Below, in pieces: positions 19,370-26,833 of a DNA stretch of 64,000 nucleotides (its first letter is position 1; each line of letters starts with the position of its first letter). The notes under the pieces were generated by a model that saw only the letters and a list, made by a program, of their open reading frames with translations, had not been told where the DNA came from and ran no database searches. Location: positions 1 through 64,000 of the forward strand of contig WGLN01000014.1 of assembly GCA_016125555.1 (NCBI GenBank), in the 5' to 3' direction. Source of the DNA: Porphyrobacter sp. (GTDB lineage Bacteria; Pseudomonadota; Alphaproteobacteria; Sphingomonadales; Sphingomonadaceae). The position numbers and the translations under genes were made by a program.

Positions 19370-19748
19370 GAGCAGCACCATGGCTTCGGGTTCGACCTTC
19401 TCGGTGATCGGCGCCGACGTGACGATCAATGGCGACATCGCCGCCACCGCCGATCTCCATGTCGACGGGACAATCGAGGGCGACATCAAGTGCGCCAGCC
19501 TCGTCCAGGGCGAAGCGAGCAGCATCCACGGCAGCGTCATCGCCGAGAGTGCGCGGCTTTCGGGCCGGGTCACCGGATCGATCACCGCGCGCGAGCTGGT
19601 GATCCTCAAGAGCGCCGTGATCGAGGGCGATGTCCACTATGACGCGCTGACCATCGAACAGGGCGCGCAGGTCGACGGGCGCTTCGCCCCCAATGCGCGC
19701 CAGCCGGTCAAGGCCGTGCCCGCGCCGAGTGTCGAAGCCGCGGAGTAG
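19305..19748 (+). CDS. Bactofilin (polymer-forming cytoskeletal protein)
   Basis: 147 residues. ATG 19305 has a GGAG site ten bases upstream inside the M23 gene. The core (~30-125) is a right-handed beta-helix of short repeats: FSVIGADVTINGDI, DLHVDGTIEGDI, GSVIAESARLSGRV, VIEGDVHYDALTIEQGAQVDG. The tails are disordered and rich in alanine and proline. Bactofilins assemble without nucleotides into membrane-associated filaments and recruit cell-wall enzymes. The 65-base overlap with the M23 peptidase gene implies co-expression. It ends 4 bases from the convergent fadD stop. Confidence 0.95.
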   Translation: MFSKKSAAAEPVTVPSPARPSRSSTMASGSTFSVIGADVTINGDIAATADLHVDGTIEGDIKCASLVQGEASSIHGSVIAESARLSGRVTGSITARELVILKSAVIEGDVHYDALTIEQGAQVDGRFAPNARQPVKAVPAPSVEAAE

Positions 19749-19752
19749 GCGC

Positions 19753-21450
19753 CTAGAGCACCTCGGCGCGCAGCGTCTTGCGGTCGAGCTTGCCGATCAT
19801 CGTCTTGGGCAGGCTCTCGCGGATCACCACCTGGTCGACCCGTTCGTGCTTGCCGACGCGGGCGTTGAGCCAATCGTGGAGTTCCTCCCCGGTGACCGCC
19901 GCGCCGTCGCGCAGCGTCACATAGGCGCGCGGCATCTCGCCGCGATATTCCTCCGGCACGCCGATCACCAGCGCCTCCTTGACCGCGGGATGTTCGAGGA
20001 TCACGTCCTCGACCGCGCTCGGGAAGACCTTGAAGCCCCCGACCGCGATCATGTCCTTGATCCGGTCGACGATGCTGATGAAGCCGTCTTCGTCGATCGC
20101 GGCGACATCGCCGGTGCGCAGGTAGCGTTTGCCGCCGTGCTCCACGAAAGTCTCAGCTTCGGTTTCGGGCCGGTTCCAGTAGCCGCGCATCACCTGCGGG
20201 CCATGAACGGCGAGTTCGCCCGGCTCGCCTTCGGGGGCGAGCCGCGAGGGGTCCTCCTTGTCGAGCAGGATCACCTCGGTGCCCGGCACCAGCTGGCCGA
20301 TCGTGCCGCGCTTGCGGGTGCCTTCGTAGGGATTGGCCGAGACCACGCCCGAGCTTTCGGTGAGCCCGTAGCCTTCCGAGATGCGCACCCCGGTCACCTC
20401 CTCGAAGCGGATGTGCACCGGGGCGGGCATCGGCGCCCCGCCCGAGATGCACACCTTGAGGCTGGAGAGGTCGTATTTCGCCAGATCGGGGTGGTCGAGC
20501 ATCGCCTGGAACATCGTTGGCACGCCAGGAAAGCCGGTGCAGCGGTAGCGCTGGATGGTCTCGAGCACTTGCCGGGTCTCGAAGCGCGGCACCATCGCGA
20601 TCGCCGCGCCGGTCACGCAGGCGTGATTGAGCAGCGCGGTGTTGGCAAAGACGTGGAAGAATGGCAGCGCGCCCATGAAGATCTCGTCCGAGGGATGGCT
20701 GAAGGGATTGAGCGCGGCGACCTGCTGGGCGTTCACCGAAAGCTGGTCGTGGCCGAGCATCGCGCCCTTGGGCCGCCCGGTCGTGCCGCCGGTATATTGC
20801 AGCAGGGCGAGGTCCTGCGGGGTGACTTCGGGAAGCGGAAAGCGGCGGCCTTCCAGCCATTCGGTCCAGGCCCAGTCCTGGAGCATGTCGCTCCACCGGC
20901 GGATCGAGGCCCCCTCCCCGCCATAGGCCACATCGGCGATCTGGCTGCGCTTCAGGAGCTTGAGCGCCAGCCCCTTGTACCACGGCAGCTGCTCGGCGAG
21001 GCTGCCCACCACCAGCGTTTCGAGCGCGGAGGTCTCCAGCACCTTGTGCGCCGTGCGGTAAAGTTCGGGCACGTCCACCGTCACCAGCACCCGCGTGCCG
21101 GAATCGCCGACCTGCCAGGCGAGCTCCTCGACCGAATAGAGTGGCGAGAAGTTCACCACCGTCGCCCCCGCCATCATCGCCCCGTAATAGGCGGCGGCGT
21201 AGATCGGGACATTGGGCAGGAACAGGCCCACGCGGTCGCCCTTGGCGATGCCCATTTCGGCGAGGCCGAGCGCGAAGGCCTTGGCCTGCTCGAAGATGTG
21301 CTTGTAGCTGTAGGTGCGCCCGAGGAAGTGCAGGAAGGGCGCTGCGGGCGTCGCGCGCACCGTGCGTTCGAGCATCGCCGGCAGGCTCATCGGCGCGAAA
21401 CTGGTGTCGAGCGGAGTCGGGTGGTGGTAGGCTGGGTTACTGACAGACAT
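19753..21450 (-). CDS. fadD: Long-chain fatty acid-CoA ligase
   Basis: 565 residues, adenylate-forming enzyme. AMP-binding motif LLQYTGGTTGRPKGAM (~214-229), then GYGLTESSG, YLRTGDVAAIDEDGF and the C-terminal lysine segment KTMIGKLDRKTLR. It activates long-chain fatty acids to CoA esters at the inner membrane for beta-oxidation or lipid reuse. ATG 21450 is chosen over an in-frame start 12 codons upstream because the conserved N-terminal region follows it directly. A perfect 9-bp inverted repeat covers the start codon, so a repressor probably controls it. Confidence 0.95.
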   Translation of the reverse strand: MSVSNPAYHHPTPLDTSFAPMSLPAMLERTVRATPAAPFLHFLGRTYSYKHIFEQAKAFALGLAEMGIAKGDRVGLFLPNVPIYAAAYYGAMMAGATVVNFSPLYSVEELAWQVGDSGTRVLVTVDVPELYRTAHKVLETSALETLVVGSLAEQLPWYKGLALKLLKRSQIADVAYGGEGASIRRWSDMLQDWAWTEWLEGRRFPLPEVTPQDLALLQYTGGTTGRPKGAMLGHDQLSVNAQQVAALNPFSHPSDEIFMGALPFFHVFANTALLNHACVTGAAIAMVPRFETRQVLETIQRYRCTGFPGVPTMFQAMLDHPDLAKYDLSSLKVCISGGAPMPAPVHIRFEEVTGVRISEGYGLTESSGVVSANPYEGTRKRGTIGQLVPGTEVILLDKEDPSRLAPEGEPGELAVHGPQVMRGYWNRPETEAETFVEHGGKRYLRTGDVAAIDEDGFISIVDRIKDMIAVGGFKVFPSAVEDVILEHPAVKEALVIGVPEEYRGEMPRAYVTLRDGAAVTGEELHDWLNARVGKHERVDQVVIRESLPKTMIGKLDRKTLRAEVL

Positions 21451-21458
21451 GTCAGTAA
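21437..21458. promoter_or_regulatory. Perfect palindrome over the fadD start, probable repressor operator
   Basis: Plus strand TTACTGACA (21437-21445), 4-base spacer GACA, TGTCAGTAA (21450-21458). The arms match perfectly over 9 bp. The fadD ATG lies inside it (21448-21450), so a bound TetR-, GntR- or MarR-type protein would block initiation of transcription or passage. The motif is not the known FadR or PsrA consensus. No second copy was noticed in the window. Confidence 0.65.
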
Positions 21459-21639
21459 TTGTGGCCGACAACGCGGGGGCGCACAAGCGAAACTAGGGCG
21501 CCCGGGGTGCGAATAGCGCGCACCCGCCGCCCCGAATCGGGCACGGGTCCGCGTTGCTGGCGAGCGGGGGGCAAAGCGGCTTCGGTCCGCAATCATGCGG
21601 AACCGACGGAACTCGCCCTCAAGCAGCGAAGCGGTAGGG

Positions 21640-21692
21640 CAACAAAGACGCACCGAGGACGTGCCCGCGCAAGACGGGCACACAAGCAGGAA
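21640..21692 (-). repeat. Dispersed stop-codon-associated hairpin repeat, copy 3
   Basis: Directly downstream of the trcR stop when read on the minus strand. Plus-strand arms GTGCCCG (21661-21667) and CGGGCAC (21675-21681), loop of 7, flanked by the core GCACCGAGGAC (21650-21660), which equals the core of copy 2. The arms differ in length from copy 2 but pairing is kept. Confidence 0.7.
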
Positions 21693-21693
21693 A

Positions 21694-22431
21694 TCAGATG
21701 AAGCCGCTTTCGGGGTCGATCTTCTCTTCCCCGGCCTCGGCTTCGCGCTTGCGGGCGAGCCAGGCTTCGGCCTCGGCCTCCTGCGCGGCTTCGCTTGCGG
21801 CCTTGGCCTGCGCCTCGCGTTCGGCGCGCAGTTCCTCGATCAGCTTCTCGCGGTCGTCGCGCTCCGCCTTGACCGGCGCCTCGCCGTCCTCGCTCACCCC
21901 GGCGCGCTTGGCGGCCTTGGCGACCATCGCGTCGAGCTCGCGCTGCGAACACAGGCCCAGCGTCACCGGGTCCTTGGGCTGGATGTTCTGGATGTTCCAG
22001 TGCGACCGATCGCGAATCGCGCCGATGGTGTTGCGGGTGGTGCCGATCAGCTTGGAGATCTGCAGGTCCGACACCTCGGGGTGGTTGCGCAGGATCCAGG
22101 CGATGCCGTCGGGCTTGTCCTGACGCTTGGACACCGGGGTGTAGCGCGGGCCCTTGGTGCGGGTCACCTCGACCGGCGCCTTGTGCATCCTGAGCGCGTA
22201 GGACGGATCCTGCTGGCCCTTCTCGATCTCGGCCTGGGTCAGCTCGCCCGAGTGCACGGGGTCGCGCCCGGTATACTTGCTGCCGGCGAGATCGTCGGCC
22301 ATCGCCTGCACCTCGAGGATGTGCAGCCCGCAGAACTCGGCGATCTGCTCGAAGGACAGGGCGGTGTTGTCCACCAGCCAGGTCGCGGTGGCATGGGGCA
22401 TCAGCGGCTTGGGCTGATCCTTGGCGGCCAT
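21694..22431 (-). CDS. trcR: Cell-cycle transcriptional regulator TrcR (DUF1013)
   Basis: 245 residues. ATG 22431 has GGAG eight bases upstream. The first ~165 residues match the DUF1013 family: LMPHATATWLVDNTALSFEQ, IAEFCGLHILEVQAMADD, and the second helix-turn-helix-like part DLQISKLIGTTRNTIGAIRD with WNIQNIQPKDPVTLG. The family is almost confined to alphaproteobacteria and was named in Caulobacter as a regulator that interacts with RNA polymerase. The C-terminal ~75 residues form a charged alanine/glutamate-rich helix. It has its own promoter and a short hairpin leader. Confidence 0.92.
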   Translation of the reverse strand: MAAKDQPKPLMPHATATWLVDNTALSFEQIAEFCGLHILEVQAMADDLAGSKYTGRDPVHSGELTQAEIEKGQQDPSYALRMHKAPVEVTRTKGPRYTPVSKRQDKPDGIAWILRNHPEVSDLQISKLIGTTRNTIGAIRDRSHWNIQNIQPKDPVTLGLCSQRELDAMVAKAAKRAGVSEDGEAPVKAERDDREKLIEELRAEREAQAKAASEAAQEAEAEAWLARKREAEAGEEKIDPESGFI

Positions 22432-22447
22432 GGGGAAATCTCCGTTG

Positions 22448-22479
22448 AAAATGAAAGGGCCGCCCCTCGCGGAGCGGCC
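22448..22479 (-). terminator. Hairpin with T-rich tail between the glycosyltransferase gene and trcR
   Basis: Minus strand GGCCGCTCC (22479-22471), loop GCGA, GGGGCGGCC (22466-22458), then CTTTCATTTT. The stem is 9 bp with one G-U wobble. It lies after the glycosyltransferase stop but also just downstream of the probable trcR promoter, so it is either that gene's terminator or a 5' leader hairpin/attenuator of trcR. Confidence 0.65.
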
Positions 22480-22491
22480 ACCTTGGGAGCC

Positions 22492-22520
22492 TAGATAGGC
22501 GAAAGCCTGCGAAACGGCAA
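22492..22520 (-). promoter_or_regulatory. Probable sigma-70 promoter of trcR
   Basis: Minus strand TTGCCG (22520-22515), a 17-base spacer, TATCTA (22497-22492). Transcription would start near 22485, about 55 bases before the trcR start codon and immediately before the hairpin at 22458-22479. Confidence 0.5.
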
Positions 22521-22531
22521 GGAAAAGGGAG

Positions 22532-23641
22532 TCAGAACGCGGGAAGGGTCTGGAGCGAGACCGCTTCCTCTTCCTTGAGCGCCGCCAGCCCCGACAGGAA
22601 CTGCCGCGTGGCCGCTTCCCACGAATAGGACGCGCCATAGGCCGCGCAGGCCGTGCGGTCGCAATAGCGCGCCGCGTCGATCGCGCGGGTGAGGTCCTCC
22701 GACAGCGCCCCGGTTTCCGGCGTCACGACGTCGAGCGGCCCGGGCACCGGGAAGGCGGCGACCGGCGTGCCGCAGGCCAGCGCCTCGATCATCACGAGGC
22801 CGAAGGTATCGGTGCGGCTCGGGAAGACGAACACGTCGGCCCCGGCATAGCAGCCCGCCAGCGCCGTGCCCGATTTCTTGCCGAGGAACAGCGCGTCCGG
22901 GAACCTCGCCGCGAGCGCCGCCCGGGCCGGACCGTCACCGACCACCACCTTGGTGCCGGGATAGTCGCAGGCGAGGAAGGCCTCGATGTTCTTCTCCACC
23001 GCGATGCGCCCGACATAGAGCAGGATCGGGCCTTCGAGACCGGCATATTCGGGCGGCGGCGGGGCGGCGGGAGAGAAGCAGGCAAGATCGACCCCGCGGC
23101 TCCAGTGGGTCAGCCGGGTGAGACCCTGTTCGCGCAGGGCGGCGCGGATCGTCTCGGTGGCGACCATGATCGTCTCCGCCGGGCGGTGGAACCAGCGGAT
23201 ATAGGGCCAGAAGGCGCCCGCGGGCAGGCCGGTGCGGCGCGCGAGGTAATCGGGGAACTGGGTGTGATAGGCGGTGGTGAAGGGCACCTTGCGCTTGAGG
23301 CAGTAGCGCCGCGCCGCGAAGCCCAGCGGGCCCTCGGTGGCGATGTGCACCGCGTCGGGGGCGATCCGCGCGAGCCGCCGCCCGACCGCGCCCGGCGCGG
23401 TCAGCGCAAGGCGGATTTCGGGATAGGTGGGCGCGGGGACCGAGGGATATTCCTCGGGCGAGATCACTGTCACCTGGTGGCCCCAGCCGCGCAGCACCTC
23501 GCAGGTGGTCGAGAGCGTGCGCACCACCCCGTTGGTCTGCGGATGCCAGGCGTCGGTGACGATGGCGATCGATGCCGGGGCCGCCGGGGCGGGCGCGACC
23601 TCGGCGCCGGTTTCCGCAAGGATGGTGGTGTGCCGGTTCAC
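22532..23641 (-). CDS. GT4-family glycosyltransferase
   Basis: 369 residues, two-domain GT-B fold. N-terminal IAIVTDAWHPQTNGVVRTL, acceptor-side VHIATEGPLGFAARRYC and AYHTQFPDYLARR, and the C-terminal nucleotide-sugar region LLYVGRIAVEKN ... FPSRTDTFGLVMIEALACGTPV (E-x7-E motif). It resembles alpha-mannosyltransferases that glycosylate diacylglycerol or phosphoinositides. The GTG start overlaps the TGA of the metallophosphoesterase gene (GTGA), so the two are translated together. This gene pair recurs in alphaproteobacteria and suggests a glycolipid or LPS step; acceptor unknown. Confidence 0.9.
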   Translation of the reverse strand: MNRHTTILAETGAEVAPAPAAPASIAIVTDAWHPQTNGVVRTLSTTCEVLRGWGHQVTVISPEEYPSVPAPTYPEIRLALTAPGAVGRRLARIAPDAVHIATEGPLGFAARRYCLKRKVPFTTAYHTQFPDYLARRTGLPAGAFWPYIRWFHRPAETIMVATETIRAALREQGLTRLTHWSRGVDLACFSPAAPPPPEYAGLEGPILLYVGRIAVEKNIEAFLACDYPGTKVVVGDGPARAALAARFPDALFLGKKSGTALAGCYAGADVFVFPSRTDTFGLVMIEALACGTPVAAFPVPGPLDVVTPETGALSEDLTRAIDAARYCDRTACAAYGASYSWEAATRQFLSGLAALKEEEAVSLQTLPAF

Positions 23642-24552
23642 GCGGCCTCGCGGGTCGGATCGCTTTCGGGTTCGGGCGCCGCGGCTTCCGCTTCGGCCTC
23701 GGCGCGGCGCTTCATTTCCTCGGGCCAGTGGAGGATCTCCATGCGCCCGTCATGGTGTTCGACGAGGGCGTTGCAGCCTTCCACCCAGTCGCCGTCGTTC
23801 CAGTATTCCACCGGCTTGCCGTTGTGCTGGAAGGTGCGGAACTCGGCGGTGTGGATATGGCCGCACACCACCCCGTCGACCCCGCGCTCGCCGGCGGCCT
23901 TGGCGACCACCTCCTCGTACTTGCCGATGAACTCGACCGCGTTCTTGACCTTGTGCTTGGCCGCCTTGGAAAGCGACCAGTAGGGCTTGCCCATCCAGCG
24001 CCGCACCGTGTTCACCGCGATGTTGCACTTCATCATCAGGTGATAGGCATGGTCGCCGACGAAGGCGAGCCAGCGGTGCGAGAGCATCACCGCGTCGAAT
24101 TCGTCGCCGTGCAGCACCATCAGGCGGCGCCCGTCGGCGGTGTCGTGGAAGGCGGCGCGGCGGATCTCGATCCCGCCGAAATTGAGCCCGGTGAACTGGC
24201 GGAACATCTCGTCGTGGTTGCCGGGGATGTAGACCACCCGCGTGCCGCGCCGGGCGCGCTTCATGATCCGCCACACGATGTCGTTGTGCGCCGAGGGCCA
24301 GTAGAACTTCTTCTTCAATCGCCACCCGTCGATGATGTCGCCGACGAGATACATCGTCTCGCTGTCCACGCTGTCGAGGAAGTCGATCAAGAGCTCCGAA
24401 TTGCAGCCCTTGGTCCCGAGATGGACATCGCTGATCCAGATCGTGCGGTAGGAACGCCGCTCACGCCCCTCGGGCTCGGGGGTCCTGGGCGCCGACAGCG
24501 GGAAGCTGGCGACGTTGTCGGCGATAAGGTCGGACAGATCGGAACCGGTCAT
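23638..24552 (-). CDS. LpxH-like metallophosphoesterase
   Basis: 304 residues. Calcineurin-like phosphoesterase with the full set of metal motifs: SDVHLG (~41), GDIIDGW (~71), PGNHDEMFR (~111), LHGDEFD (~146) and CGHIHTAEF (~233). Members related to LpxH hydrolyse UDP-2,3-diacylglucosamine, but alphaproteobacteria normally use LpxI, and this longer type often sits with a GT4 enzyme as here, so its substrate may be another lipid pyrophosphate. ATG 24552 has a GGGA site; an in-frame start 16 codons upstream is less likely. The C-terminal ~30 residues are an acidic alanine-rich tail. Confidence 0.88.
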   Translation of the reverse strand: MTGSDLSDLIADNVASFPLSAPRTPEPEGRERRSYRTIWISDVHLGTKGCNSELLIDFLDSVDSETMYLVGDIIDGWRLKKKFYWPSAHNDIVWRIMKRARRGTRVVYIPGNHDEMFRQFTGLNFGGIEIRRAAFHDTADGRRLMVLHGDEFDAVMLSHRWLAFVGDHAYHLMMKCNIAVNTVRRWMGKPYWSLSKAAKHKVKNAVEFIGKYEEVVAKAAGERGVDGVVCGHIHTAEFRTFQHNGKPVEYWNDGDWVEGCNALVEHHDGRMEILHWPEEMKRRAEAEAEAAAPEPESDPTREAA

Positions 24553-24622
24553 GGAACATCCCTGTTGCTTGCATGCTCGCAGCCCTGCCTTGCCAGCCAA
24601 TTGTTACAAGGGACTCACAGGC

Positions 24623-24644
24623 AAATGACGGTTTCGCGTCATTT
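24623..24644. other. Perfect 8-bp inverted repeat in an intergenic gap
   Basis: AAATGACG (24623-24630), loop GTTTCG, CGTCATTT (24637-24644). It lies in the 177-base gap after the GST gene and before the metallophosphoesterase gene (both minus strand). It could be a terminator of the GST gene, though no T-run follows, or an operator for the next gene. Confidence 0.45.
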
Positions 24645-24729
24645 TCCACAGGGCGCGTCAAGGCTTTGCCGCATTTGCGCGCAGGAAGCTGACCGCAGGA
24701 TGACCGGAATGCGACCCGGTGGCGGGGCG

Positions 24730-25359
24730 TCAGCCCATCGCCACGAAGCCGGGCAGCGCCGCGACCCGCGCGATCCAGGCGCCGATGGCGGGGTAATCGC
24801 CGAGCCCGAAGCCGCCCTCCTCGGCGACGTGGGTGTAGGCGAACAGCGCGATGTCGGCGAGCGTCGGCGCATCACCGCAGAAAAAGGCGTGTCCGGCCAG
24901 ATGGCGCTCCATCAGGTCGAGCGCCGCGCAGCCCGCCATGCGTCTGGCCATGACCTGCGCGCGCTGCTGCTCCGAGAGGTTGGCCTCGCCCACGAAGCGC
25001 AGCCAGAAGCGCAATGTGGCGATGTTGGGTTCGTGGCTGTATTGCTCGAAGAACATCCAGCGCAGGCAATCGGCCTGGGCGAAGCGCTCCTGCGGCACCA
25101 GCGCGCTGCCGTGGGCGAGATACCAGCAGGCGGCATTGCTTTCGGGCAGGAAGCGCGCGTCCGCTCCCTCGCCGATCTGCAGCACCGGAATGCGCCCGTT
25201 GGCGTTGACGGTGGCGAGGAACGCGGGCGTGCGGGTCTCGCCCTGCATGATGTCGTAGCTGCGGCGCTCGAGCGCCAGGCCGAGCAGCGCGGCGGTCAGC
25301 CTGATCTTGTAGCAATTGCCGCTGCGCGGGTCCTCGTGGAGGGTCAGCGCCTCAGCCAT
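24730..25359 (-). CDS. Glutathione S-transferase family protein
   Basis: 209 residues. Thioredoxin-fold N-terminal domain with HEDPRSGNCYKIRLTAALLG (split after C) where the glutathione-site serine/cysteine region lies, NGRIPVLQIG with the cis-proline, and LPESNAACWYLA as the gamma-glutamyl-binding E-S motif. The all-helical C-terminal domain contains TLADIALFAYTHV. Its reaction cannot be told from sequence. ATG 25359 overlaps the TGA of the quinone reductase gene by eight bases (ATGGCTGA), so they form one transcription unit. Confidence 0.9.
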   Translation of the reverse strand: MAEALTLHEDPRSGNCYKIRLTAALLGLALERRSYDIMQGETRTPAFLATVNANGRIPVLQIGEGADARFLPESNAACWYLAHGSALVPQERFAQADCLRWMFFEQYSHEPNIATLRFWLRFVGEANLSEQQRAQVMARRMAGCAALDLMERHLAGHAFFCGDAPTLADIALFAYTHVAEEGGFGLGDYPAIGAWIARVAALPGFVAMG

Positions 25360-26386
25360 TGCCGAGGTCTCTGGCAACCTCCAGCACGATCTTGCCGATG
25401 TGCTCGCCGTTCTCCATCCGCGCGTGGGCGGCGGCGGCCTCGGCCAGCGGGAAGGCCCTGTCCATCACCGGCGAGAGCTCGCTGTCGGCGAACAGCGGCC
25501 AGGCATTGTCGGCGATCTCGTCGGCGAGCGCGGCCTTGAAGGCGTCGGAGCGCGGGCGCAGGGTCGATCCGGTCAGCGTCAGCCGGCGCATCATCACCAC
25601 CGCCATGTTGAGGTCGGCCTTCGCCCCGCCAAGCACCGCGATGGTGACGTGTCGCCCGTCCTCGGCAAGGCACTTCAAATTGCGCGCGACGTAATCGCCC
25701 GAGACCATGTCGAGCACCACGTCGACGCCCTTGCCTTGCGTTTGCGCCTGCACGGCCTCGACGAAATCCGCCTCGCGGTAGTTGATCGCGAGGTCCGCAC
25801 CGATGCGGCGCGCGGCGGCGCACTTGTCCTCGTCCCCGCAGGTGACGATCACCTCCATGCCGAAGGCCTTGGCGAGCATGATCGCCATCGTCCCGATCCC
25901 GCTCGTCCCGCCATGGATCAGCACCCGCTCCCCGTCGCGCGCGAGCCCGCGCTCGAACAGGTTGTGCCACACGGTGAACAGCGTTTCGGGGAGCGCGGCG
26001 GCCTCGGCCAGCAGCATCCCCTCGGGCACCGGCAGGCAGTGTTGCCAGTGCGCGGCGCAATATTCGGCATAGCCCCCGCCCGGGGTGAGCGCGGCGACCT
26101 GCTGGCCGATCATCTCGCGCGGGACCTCGCTGCCGGCGGCGACCACCTCGCCCGAAACCTCCAGCCCGAGCAGCGGCGAGGCGCCCGGCGGCGGCGGATA
26201 GGCGCCCGCGCGCTGCAGGCAATCGGGGCGGTTGACCCCCGCATAGGCGACCTTGATGAGCACGTCGTCGGGGCGCAGGCGCGGCAGGGGCACGGTGCCA
26301 GGGCGCATCACCTCCGGCCCGCCGGGCGCATCGAAGACGATCGCCGTCATGTTCTCGGGCAGGTCTGCCACGTTCCCTCCGGCCAT
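25352..26386 (-). CDS. NAD(P)H:quinone oxidoreductase (zinc-free MDR family)
   Basis: 344 residues from ATG 26386, which has a GGGGGAG site five bases away; ATG 26350 would remove 12 residues. Medium-chain reductase fold: GroES-like N-terminus (VLIKVAYAGVNRPDCLQRAG, PPPGASPLLGLEVSGEV) and Rossmann domain with HGGTSGIGTMAIMLAKA. The zinc ligands of alcohol dehydrogenases are absent, and the segments are typical of the quinone oxidoreductase/PIG3 group. It would reduce quinones or enones with NADPH. Coupling to the GST gene points to a detoxification pair. Confidence 0.92.
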   Translation of the reverse strand: MAGGNVADLPENMTAIVFDAPGGPEVMRPGTVPLPRLRPDDVLIKVAYAGVNRPDCLQRAGAYPPPPGASPLLGLEVSGEVVAAGSEVPREMIGQQVAALTPGGGYAEYCAAHWQHCLPVPEGMLLAEAAALPETLFTVWHNLFERGLARDGERVLIHGGTSGIGTMAIMLAKAFGMEVIVTCGDEDKCAAARRIGADLAINYREADFVEAVQAQTQGKGVDVVLDMVSGDYVARNLKCLAEDGRHVTIAVLGGAKADLNMAVVMMRRLTLTGSTLRPRSDAFKAALADEIADNAWPLFADSELSPVMDRAFPLAEAAAAHARMENGEHIGKIVLEVARDLGNG

Positions 26387-26497
26387 TCGTCTCCCCCGTG
26401 AAAGGCCCGCATTAACCACCCGGGCCGACCCAGTCGCCGGGCAGATACCCGCCTTGCCGATTGACAGCAAGCCGCTTCCCCCTGATGCTGCCCGGCG

Positions 26498-26701
26498 ATG
26501 GAAGAGCCCGATCTCCCGCGCCCCAGGGGCGACGCTGCCTCGCGTCTCGCCGGCGAAGATCTCGGCCCCTATTCGCAGGCCGAGCTGGACGAGCGGATCG
26601 CGCTGCTCGAGGCCGAGATCGCGCGGGTGAAGGCGCACCAGAGCAAGGCCGCCGCGCACCGCGCCGCCGCCGACGCGCTGTTCGGGAAGCCAGCCGGGTG
26701 A
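26498..26701 (+). CDS. DUF1192 family small protein
   Basis: 67 residues. It matches the short alphaproteobacterial DUF1192 pattern: an acidic N-terminus (MEEPDLPRPRGD), LAGEDLGPYSQAELDERIALLE and a helical, alanine-rich coiled-coil end (EIARVKAHQSKAAAHRAAADALFG, split here for reading). Function unknown. It stands alone upstream of clpA and divergent from the quinone reductase gene. Confidence 0.8.
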   Translation: MEEPDLPRPRGDAASRLAGEDLGPYSQAELDERIALLEAEIARVKAHQSKAAAHRAAADALFGKPAG

Positions 26702-26738
26702 GCGGCGAGGCTTTTCCTCCGCCCCCTGTGCATCGGGA

Positions 26739-26769
26739 TTCGCAATTCCGCCGCAATCTCCCATATACT
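26739..26769 (+). promoter_or_regulatory. Possible clpA promoter
   Basis: TATACT at 26764-26769 stands out as an AT-rich -10 element, with TTCGCA (19-base spacer) or TCGCAA (18-base spacer) as a poor -35. It lies 65 bases before the clpA start. Weak match. Confidence 0.35.
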
Positions 26770-26833
26770 GCGATAACGACTCCCCCCGCTCCCGTGCCGG
26801 GAGCACTTCCCTCCCCCTGACAGAGACATCCCC

